Source: Ectocarpus siliculosus
Taxonomy: Eukaryota > Sar > Phaeophyceae > Ectocarpales > Ectocarpaceae
Direction of reading: 5' to 3'
DNA: 14,211 bases
Assembly: GCA_000310025.1 (NCBI GenBank)
Contig: FN649726.1
Coordinates: 1,611,017-1,625,227 of the forward strand
Shown here: positions 1 to 9,300 of the stretch, piece by piece
Position numbering within the stretch: position 1 is the stretch's first letter
Layout: every line of letters starts with the position of its first letter
The notes under the pieces: generated by a model
What the model saw: the letters and a program-made list of their open reading frames with translations, nothing else
Databases searched by the model: none
Told to the model about the DNA's origin: nothing
Made by a program: the position numbers and the translations under genes

Positions 1-55
1 TAGCCTGGGCCGGCGAAAACTCTGCATATCGCTCCGTCCCGGCGGCGAGGTCGGT
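1..55 (-). CDS. Possible next exon of the VPS13-like gene, cut by window edge
   Basis: After a 48-bp candidate intron that includes ten consecutive C's on the plus strand, an AG at CCATAG|ACCGAC opens a frame in the right phase. It would code for TDLAAGTERYAEFSPAQA up to the edge. The intron would be much shorter than its neighbours and the acceptor has little pyrimidine tract. The exon may be wrong or may start outside the window. Confidence 0.3.
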
Positions 56-103
56 CTATGGCCTCCCGACTACGACATGACCCCCCCCCCTTATGCGTCT
101 CAC

Positions 104-357
104 CCCTGATCTCGTCATCCTGTAGACGTGGGTCCCGCGGCCGAGAAGATCGAGAGGGACCCCCGTCACCGGTTCGAAGCCCTTAGCCTTGATGGTCACC
201 GTCGCCGTGGGGAGCGCCATCTTGGCGTTGGGCACGGTGAGCTCGCCCACGCTGACGCGGTCCGAGGGCGGTCCGTCCTCTCCCCCTCCTTCTTGTTGAT
301 CGTACAGCGTGGAGGCGATCCGGCAGAAGTTGCCGCTCGTGGCGTCTGCCGGTGCCT
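104..357 (-). CDS. Exon, VPS13-like, start of VAB-type region (84 residues)
   Basis: It codes for NFCRIASTLYDQQEGGGEDG, an acidic linker, VSVGELTVPNAKMALPTATV and KAKGFEPVTGVPLDLLGRGT. The G-F/W-x-P-V-x-x-x-P-L/V-D-x-x-G phrase is typical of VPS13 VAB repeats. The donor is TCAGGG|GTGAGA, phase 0. The 5' end is ambiguous. GCACCAG|AGGCAC (start 357) matches the phase of the previous exon; the better-looking TGTGTCTCGCAG|GAGG (start 377), next to a (GT)n tract, would be out of phase unless an unseen exon lies between. Confidence 0.8.
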
Positions 358-3300
358 CTGGTGCGGCGGCAGGCCTCCTGCGAGACACGCACACACACAC
401 ACACGCGTGCAAGCGCGGCAACGGACCCACGTCAAGCAAGACGCGGCGAGATAGACACCAAAACACACGAAGGGAGCAGGCAGGCAGAGCAAATGCTGTT
501 CATGTCGACATGTGGCAATATTGCCGTGTTCCACGTAAAGAACGTGCCGTTCATGTAGTAGACATGTGGCATACTTGCCGTCGTCCATCGCACGTGTCCG
601 CGGGTGGAAAGGCTTTTCTGCTTCAGGGTCTCGGCAGACAGCGACCCTAACACATCACAATTTCAGACAAAAAGGAGGTGCGTAGAAACCTCACGCACGT
701 ACCGACACGATGGTCAAGACAAGGTGCGCCAGCACCCCTCCTCAATCCTGTATTACCTCTGTATGTATGCCTCCCTACGTGTAGATGTATATTTGTCTCC
801 TTAAACATATCGACCAACTCTACTCAGTTCATCACGTGCTCAAGCCACAAGTACCGGCATTAAAGCCTAGTAGCGCCCCCTTCGACGAAACAAAACAAAG
901 GGAGGTTTGAGCTTATTTTCGCGCCAACAAACCAACTCCCTCGCGTCTATCGAGCTCTTTGTGTGGATCCCCAATATTGTTGGATGATGCATTTCTTTTT
1001 TTTAGCGGCATGTTTCTCGTCAAACCCTTCCACCACTGCAGCCACCGTATCCAAGCTCTACTTTCCCCGCCCATCTGTACCAGCCGTTCCCGCCTTGTAC
1101 CTATCCCCACCCACTCACCCGGCCTTCTTCAAGCCGAACGGCCTACCCTTCTCACGCGCCGCCGCCCCTGATGACGAGGCGTCGTCCTCAAGGGTAACCC
1201 TGACGGGAACGCCCAGGTGGTTCTCGATGGTGAGGAGGCGTGTGCCGTCGTCGCCGTCGTTGCCGTCTCTCAGCTCGGTGTACACCGACGTCGTCGAGTA
1301 CCTGTGCCCCGCGCGCAGAAAAAGAGGTGAGCGATTTCACCGGTCTTGCACATGGCGACCGCCCAAAATTCTTGAGACCTAATACAGGGAACCACTACTG
1401 CTGTGCGTGAATACATACATATTTTGAAATCGGAAACCGTTTTGAATGTGAAGATAACGGCAACAACAACGCTAGACTTGGCGACGAGACGACCTATCTG
1501 TCGCGTCTGGACAGACTAGAGTCGATGTCGTGAATTCAATAAGCGACGAGTCCAGTGCCTGCCTGCCCACCTCGTCTTGGCGTAGTCTCGCGATTCCATG
1601 ATGCTGCACGCTAGCGAGGTAAGGCCGGTCGTAACGTTCAGCACGAAGTGTTGGTCGGCGATCATCTGACCTCGGGGAGTCGACTCTCCGCGAGGGTCGC
1701 TCATCTGAATGCTCATGCTGAAAGCCGAGACAAGAAGGGGCGTCATGGAGAGGGGGGGGGGGGGGGGTCACGCGGAGGAGAAATGAATAACGGAGACGCC
1801 AGGCGTGCGAAGGCAAATAACGATCAAGAGGTGGTGATAAAAGTGCGAACGACGCTCACGATGGCGAGCATAAAGCAAGCGAAGGGTACACCGTTTACAG
1901 GCAAACCGTCGATCTACCGGAGGTACCGTATGTACAGCAGTAGTGTAGCTGGTTTGCGTGTCTCACTTAAACGCCGCCGCCCCCATGTTTCTACTCGACC
2001 CTCGAGATGAACACAGCAGTCACGCTTGCGGTAACGAGCAAGAGCGCTCTGTCCTCATACATCCATCCAGCGACATCCCTCTCCTCTCTCCACCGACACA
2101 TCCATCGATCGTATCGTATCCACGCGCAACACCTCGTCATTTGTTTCAATCTCCGACTATTCTCCAGAAGGGTGTCCTTTAGGTAAGCCTATCGACACTC
2201 TCATCAACCTGTCGTGGGCAACACACACAATCGACTCCGGTGTATATTGGCCGGGACCCCTTTATCTAAACGACAGCTGACATCACGAGGGCCGCAATCT
2301 TGGCCAGAACGTTCTTCTATTCCGAATTTTTGGCCAGGACGTTCTTCTAGTCGGAGAACCAGTAAACACAACAGCCAGGGCACCGCCATGTGCACCAACC
2401 ATCCCTCGCTCGGAACCCCACCCACCTCCAGGGCTCGATGAAGTGCTCACTCTGGTGCACCCTGGGGTTGAAGTACTTCCCCTCTATGCCGAACGCGGCG
2501 TCCATGCACATGCTGTCCTCGTCCCCGAGGATCTCCGACGAGGCCACGTGCTCGAAGTCCAGGGTCGCCGCCAACGCCTCCGTAGAGGGCGGCGACGCCT
2601 CCGCCGCCGCCGCCGACGGCACGCTCCCCGGCGACGGCGACGGAGACTTGGCGTTTTTGGTACCGCTGCCGCCGCCGCCGCCGCCGCCGCGGTCTTGCCA
2701 CGGCACCCCAAGGGCGAGCTCGAAGGTCGGCGCCGCGGAGTCGTCGGAAGGGGTGTTCTCCAGCCGGTGGATGTCGTCCATCTGCACGAAGATGCCGTGC
2801 TCGCAGAGCAGGGTAACCTTCAGCCGGACCCTCGGCTTCTTGGCGACCTCGATCCCGCCGGCCCCGCCGCCGGCCCCGCTGGCCGCGTTGGCCGCCGTGG
2901 TCCCCGCCGAGGAGATCGCGGCTATCTTCATCGCGGTGCTCGCCGCCATCTTGGCATTCTTGTCGGCCTTGGCGCCGATGGAGGTAACGCCGCGGGTGGC
3001 CCCGCCCAGGCTGTACTCCGGCGTCAGCTGCCAGGAAGGGTTTCCGTTCACCACCGCCGCCGTGGCCGCGGGGCCGACGCTGTCAGCGATGCTGACGATG
3101 CTCGTGCGCCTCTCCGGCGGAGCCGCCGGACCCAGACCCTCCACCGCCGTCGTCGGGGTCATCTCGAAGCTCTCCCCGCTGATCCCCCGGTCTAACGACG
3201 AGACCACCGCCCCCGCCGAGCTCCCGCGGCTCTGGCGGCTGAGGCTGTTGATGCTGCTGCCACCGCGGCCGCCGCCGCTGCCGCTGCCCCCCAAGGCGAG

Positions 3301-6300
3301 GTTGTGCTTCCGGAACAGCGAGCGGAGCACGCGCCGGCCCCCGCGACCGCTGTCGGTGACCGCCCGCACCGGCCGCTGGACGGCCAGGCGGCCGTGGGGG
3401 GTCCGAGACGTGCGCCGGGTGAGGTGGTTTCCTCCGTAGAGGAGGACGAAGTACGGCAGCGACCCCGGGAGGCCTGGGCCGAGCTCGACGGCGCCGGCGG
3501 CGATCGGAGTCGAGAAGACCCGGTACACGTGCGCGGTGGTGCTGGCGCTGTCTCCGTCCCCCGGGAGGACGGTATCAATCTGTCGAGTGTGTACGTGCGA
3601 GGAGGGGCGGTTGTTGGTTGCGCGGACGTAAAACCGTCGGTCGGTCGGTCGGTCGGTCGGTCGGTTGGCACTAGCACGTCACAAAAGGGGCGGGCAAAGG
3701 TTCAGAGTTCGCCAACCCCAACCGTAACCGCAACCAACGAAATCGGCGGCCCGACCAGCCAAAAAAGCAAACAGAAGCTGCTGGCCAAGACCCATACATT
3801 GTGTTCCACAATGCCGCCCGCCCACCCATCTACAGGCGTCTCTCACGTGCATGCCGGTCCTGCGGAGTCCCATCTCATCCGCCCACTTCGGGACATCCAG
3901 CCTGCTACCGCCGGACGACGTAGAAGACGTGCTCCGCGCGCCGGTGAGCCTGGGTTGCCCCTCACCGCCAACGCCGCTCTTGGCGCCGGCCCCGGCGCCC
4001 GCCGAGGCGTGCTCGTCGTGGAAGCACACCAGCAACGTGCAAGGCCTGTCGATCTCCATCCTCACGCCCGGCGGGGACGCCGACGACGCCCCCCCCCGCA
4101 TGGAGCGCCTCCGGCCCGTTCCCCCCGGCGCGGGGAGCCTGACGCCGGTCGCGTACTTCTCCGCTGGCGGCGGCGTCGACAGCAACAGGGGGTCTACAGC
4201 CGGCGGGGTCGCCGGCGGGGCCGCCAGCTCTTCCGGCAGCCTTTGGATTCTCATGCCCGACAGGGCACCGGGGGGCGGGGAAGCCCGGCGTGAGCTAGAC
4301 GCGTGCTGTGCGTGCGTTGCCGTAGTAGTGGGCGGTGACGGTGACGGCCAGTGTGTTGTGGTCACCGCCGTGGCGCGCGAAAGAACGGAGTCGGCGTGGT
4401 CATTCGAGTTGCGAAAGAGGTGAGAACGAGGACGGAGGCGAAGAGACAAGACAAGCACGCGCGCGAGGGGAGTCGCGGCGGTGAGCCGGCGGGATTTACA
4501 CACAAAACAGAGTTAGTTACGTGCCGCGCGACATTGATTCACGCGCAGCTGATACTCGATTCGTTAGTCGCCCATGGTTCTGTGACTGTGTTGGTGATGA
4601 TAAGGATGCTGCCGTGAAATAATTGCTTCACGCGTGACGATGCGTGGAGAAGCAAAAACAGGGGCGCCCTCAACGAACCCCCCCCCCCTACTCTCCAAAA
4701 AAAATAAGGGCATGCACGTGGATGAAAAGAACCACCCAATCAATACCCCCCACCCCCCGCCAGGCTCCTAGATATGGCCAATGGTCTCCCCCCGCTCCCC
4801 CCTCCTCGTTCCCTAGCTACGAGAGAGGAGGCCGGCCAAGAGTAAAGTGGGGAGATACCCCCACGCACATACCTCCTGCGCGTACACGAGCGCACCGGGT
4901 CGCACGGGCGCCGGTATCTGCTGGGGACCGACGGCCTTCGATCTTCCGCCGCCGCCGCCGCCACCGGCCTCGCCACCAGCGACAGCGAGGGACCCGACGC
5001 GCACAACGCCGGGGTACCAGGCCGGCGCCACGAGGAACGACCAGGCGTCGCCGGCAAAGCCGTAGTTTTCGAAGGTCTTGACCATTTTCGCCTGTCGGAA
5101 AATGAAAGAAAGAAGCCGGGGGTTCCGCAGTGAAAGAGAGGTAGGGGGGGGGGGGTGTAGCGAAAAAGGAAGCGGGTCAGACGATCGTCGGCAGGACGTC
5201 GAGACAAAGCAAGAGAGAGAGAGGGACGACGAGCTACTGGTGTTTCTGGTAGAAATGACACCCACAGCAGTATGGAGAAGAGGCTGTCCTCACCACGTGC
5301 AGGTTACAAAATCGTGGAGGGCGGGGGGCATACTGCACACGCATCTGGACTTTCATGCCCGCACACTGCTGTTCGTGCGCCGTGAGAGCACGTTCGACCC
5401 GCTTGCACCCTACAACAGCACTCGCTGCCCTCTTTCCCAGCACGTGACGCCTTGATCACTGCAGCACCAACGAGAAAAAAACGCTGCCACGTGAAGAGCA
5501 ATCGACAACGTACTACAAGCCAAAAAGCGCAAGCAACGAACGGTAACCCCTCCGCCGCCGCCGTTCCGCTCTCTACCCCGCCCCTGTTACCCCTGCCTGC
5601 TCGCACCTGCACAGCTTCCGCGAGCTGTCCGGCTGATCCGCTCTTCGTCGCGTGGGTCTCGGCCTCAAACAGCTCCCAGAATCCGGGGGGGGAGTAGTCC
5701 GGCGGCCGCGCAGCCAGGAGCTCGGGCAGAGTCTTGTAACCTTCGAGCATCGGTTTGATGACTTCCCAGGATCGGAACTCCTCGGCCTGGTGCGCCAGGG
5801 GATAAGAAGGGGAAAGCCGGGGGGGGGGGGGGGGGGGGGGATGCTGGGTTGAGGATATCGACAAACATCGCCGCCTAAGCCTTGTATTTCCTGCCCCTGA
5901 GTGAAAATAGACAAGATGCCAAGCCTGCAACGAAGCAAACCTTCTCAGCGCCACGCACACGTGTGAACAATGGCGGGCTGACCAGGGAGAGAGTTGACAG
6001 GCACAGGGTTACTGTATTCGTCGATGAGGACAGGAGTGTAAACCGACCACTGGTAGAGGAACGTGGCACGGGGAGGCACCAGGTCCCATCCCAACAACAT
6101 CAACAACGACGACGACGACGACGGCGACGAAAACGACAAAAGCAACAACAACAGCAGCAACAACAGCAACAACAATAACATCATCATCAACATCAACAGC
6201 AACAACATCAACAACAACGACGACGACGACGACAACGAAAACGACAACACCAACAACAACGAAACAACAACACAACAACAATGCAGACTCAACACTAGAA

Positions 6301-9300
6301 CGCTCACCTTGGGCTCGAGCGGCCCCTCGTGAACACCCCCCTCGCGCATGCTCTGGACAAGCTCTATGAACTCCTCCAGGTCCAGCTGGCCGTCGTTGTC
6401 CACGTCGACGGCCTCGATGTAACCACTCACCTATGCCGCCGCGGCAACACACACACAAAGTGGAAACCAAGCGGGCAGGACATTCGGTCAAAGACACCGC
6501 AGCGCGTTGGAGGAGAGGGTGCTATGGTTCGCGGTTGTTGAAACGGCTCACGAAGAGGAACCAAGGCCTTCGACAAAATAAAACTCGTTGATTCGCGCGG
6601 AGGGTTTTTCGTCGGCATGGCGATCAGATCGCTCATGACCCGTTGCTCGCACAAAACAACAGAAGGCGTGAGTGGGCGCACGGATGGGACCGGGGCGAGG
6701 GGCTAAGAGTAAACCTGCCTTGCTTGTCGACCGACACCGCATCCCCATAAAGTTGTTATCGTCTTCACATCAAAAACGGTTCCGGTCTGTTCTCAGTACC
6801 TCCTCACACCCGTACCGGCCAAACGGACGCGTACCTGTCTGTCCAACTCCGAATGAGTGCGGAGGGGGTCCGAGCTCTTGAGGAGCTCCAAGATCTCGCC
6901 GGCGTCGAGGGAGCCGGACCCGTCGGTGTCGGCCTCGTCGAAGGCCTTCGTCAGCGCCTGCCGCCGGGCACGCGCGAGGGTAACCTCGTCGGGGCCGTCC
7001 GTCATCAACCGCATCATGGTGCTCGTGAACTCGTCGATGTCCAGGGTCTCGGTGCCGTCTGCGTCCAAAAGTCTGGTGGTTTCGGGGTCGTCGTCGGTGG
7101 ATGGGGGGATTGGAACGCGGCGGTGTTTGAGAGGGACGCGACGGCGGTGGTTTCAGGGGAAGACGGCAACGTCGACAGCGAAAACAACAACGACATCGAC
7201 AACAGCGACGGAACAACAACGATGACATCGACAACAGCTCTCAGTGTATGCGTGCTCTACTCACGCAATGAACTGGAGCACTTCCGCCTCGGTCTGCGTG
7301 GGGTCCAGGTTCTGGCCCTGAAGATTGAGCCTCAGGAGCGCTGAAAACCGGGGAAAGGCGTCGGCGGGCAGCGGTAGTGGGAAGGGGTTGTGGCAAGGGG
7401 GTATACATAAAGCAAGTGTGGGGGCGCGAAGGGACATCACACACAAATAGAAATTGCTGCAAGTGTTTCGCGATCTGGCTCAGTACGTAGATCGGAATTT
7501 CTAACCCGCCTTAGCTGATGATGTAATTTTCTCGTCCAGAGTATACTTTCCGTCTTGCGAACGGTGTCTACATACAAACCTTCAACGCAACTATTTTACG
7601 GTGGCCCCTATCCCCGTCTACAAAAAAAAACTTTCCATGTTGCTCTCCGGTCTCCAGTCCGATCCCTGCCCCTCCCCCCGCCTTGAGCTACATACAAGCA
7701 CGTTCCAGTTCGATCCCCGCCCCGCCCGCCGTCCCTCCGCCTTCCAGCTACAATCACACACGCCTTCCAGCTACAAACCCATGCCCACCTTCAACCTCTG
7801 CGCGGTCAAGGTTTCCGTCCCCGTTCACATCCGCCAGGCGGAACGCCTGCCGGAGACTGGCCACCATGCGCCGCTGCGCCTTGTCCAGCGCGAACGTCAG
7901 CGACTTCCCAGCGGCCGACTGGCCGCTTGCGGCGGCGGGGGGGGCTCCGCCAGCGGCGGGGGGGGCGGCCTCCCCGACGCCGAGGGACGCTATGAGCGAC
8001 GTCGCGATGCCCTGCAGTACCGCGATGTCGAGGTCGGTGACCTTCACGTACAGCCCCGAACTGACGTGCAGCTGGACTTCCATCTTGACGTGCCAACCCG
8101 ACTGGACCTCGCTAGCCGTAGCGCTGTCGGTGGTGTTGCCGTCGGTTTCCGCTGCCGCGGAAGTAGGGCCACCGCCTGCTTGGTCCTCTTCTCCCCCCGA
8201 CAGCGCAGTCACCGCCAGCTCTTGCTTCTCCTGTGTGTGTGTGTGGGGGGAGGGACGATGAGGCGATGGTGAAAACAAGTAAAAGATGTTAGCCCAGGCC
8301 TAGTACTCTGTTGAATCAGTGTTCGCTGCAGTAGCAACGGCTGCAGTGCCGTTGGGGGAGGCGCAGGATCGAGCTGTGGGAGGAGGCAGCGCGGTAAGAA
8401 CAACACCGTGAGAAACAACAATAACAACAATAACAACAACAACAACAACAACAACAACAGTCACCACCCGTAAACACCAACCACCACGACATACACACAC
8501 CAGATCTACTATGCTCGCATGACCACGAGCAACGACAACAACAATCACCGCCCACACAATACACATACCACATCTGCCGTGTGCATGGCCGCGAGGTCCG
8601 ATTCGCTGTTGCGCTGCACCATGTCCGTCACCAGGGTAGCGGTAGAAGCCTCGAGGGTGTCTCCGGCCGTCAGGGCAACGTAGGTGGAGTACTTGATCTT
8701 CATCTTCACCGGGAGGATGATTCGTCTCTCCGGAATGGGGAACAGGTCCAGGTCCTGGGGAAAACGACCCAAACATTTCGGTTTCATATTTCGGGTGGAG
8801 GCGTTAGGGTCGGGGGAATCGTTTGGGGTTCGGGGAAACGTTTTACGGTCGGAGGAGGCCTTTGGGTTACTTGGAAGCGTTTGAGTTTGTTTGAAGCATT
8901 TTGGGTTGAAGCGGTTTGACACTCCTGTGTTTCATTTGAAGGCCTAGAGCACACTTTTGTATCATGTATGTTCACGACACAATGATTTTCTCCCTAAAAT
9001 CCAAACAACAACGGCGACGACGACTGAGGATCGGTTTTCATAGGCACGGATGCCGAGAGCACACACTTTTGATATCATGCTCACGATACAACAGCGTCTC
9101 TCGGAGTCGCATGCACACAGCACCACCAACAACGACGACCTACAGCAACCACAAGACCAAAAGAGGCATCACACCAACAACAGGCAACGACATTCATTTC
9201 CCAACCCCAAACAACAACAGCATCACAACCTTTTCGTGAAAATAAAAATAACCATCTGACGAAGAAATGAATCACAGCAAGGGAACCGATTATCCATCTC

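Larger units (their letters stand above)
5787..6307 (-). other. Intron, 521 bp, with long triplet repeat and poly-C tract
   Basis: Donor GTGAGC, acceptor GCGCACCAG. It holds a 190-bp CAA/CGA/CAT triplet region and a run of 22 G on the plus strand (22 C in the transcript) just upstream of the acceptor. Confidence 0.85.

Noticed and set aside
2390-3439. Plus-strand frame of 349 codons
   Set aside because: It is the antisense shadow of the large minus-strand exon 2426-3579, where high GC removes stop codons. Its protein is Pro/Ala/Arg-rich with no motif, while the minus strand has the FIEPW region and proper splice sites.
3304-4293. Plus-strand frame of 329 codons
   Set aside because: It crosses the minus-strand donor and acceptor at 3847 and 3579 and includes the (GTCG)n repeat; it looks like a GC-driven shadow.
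6063-6332. Asn/Asp-rich plus-strand frame resembling a prion-like protein
   Set aside because: It is the translation of an intronic CAA/CGA triplet repeat with no flanking coding signal.
6548-6664. Extra exon between EF-hands 3 and 4 (QRVMSDLIAMPTKN...)
   Set aside because: It can enter in phase 0, but its only good donor (C|GTGAGC) leaves in phase 1 and does not fit exon 6430-6308. Joining 6835 directly to 6430 gives normal EF-hand spacing.
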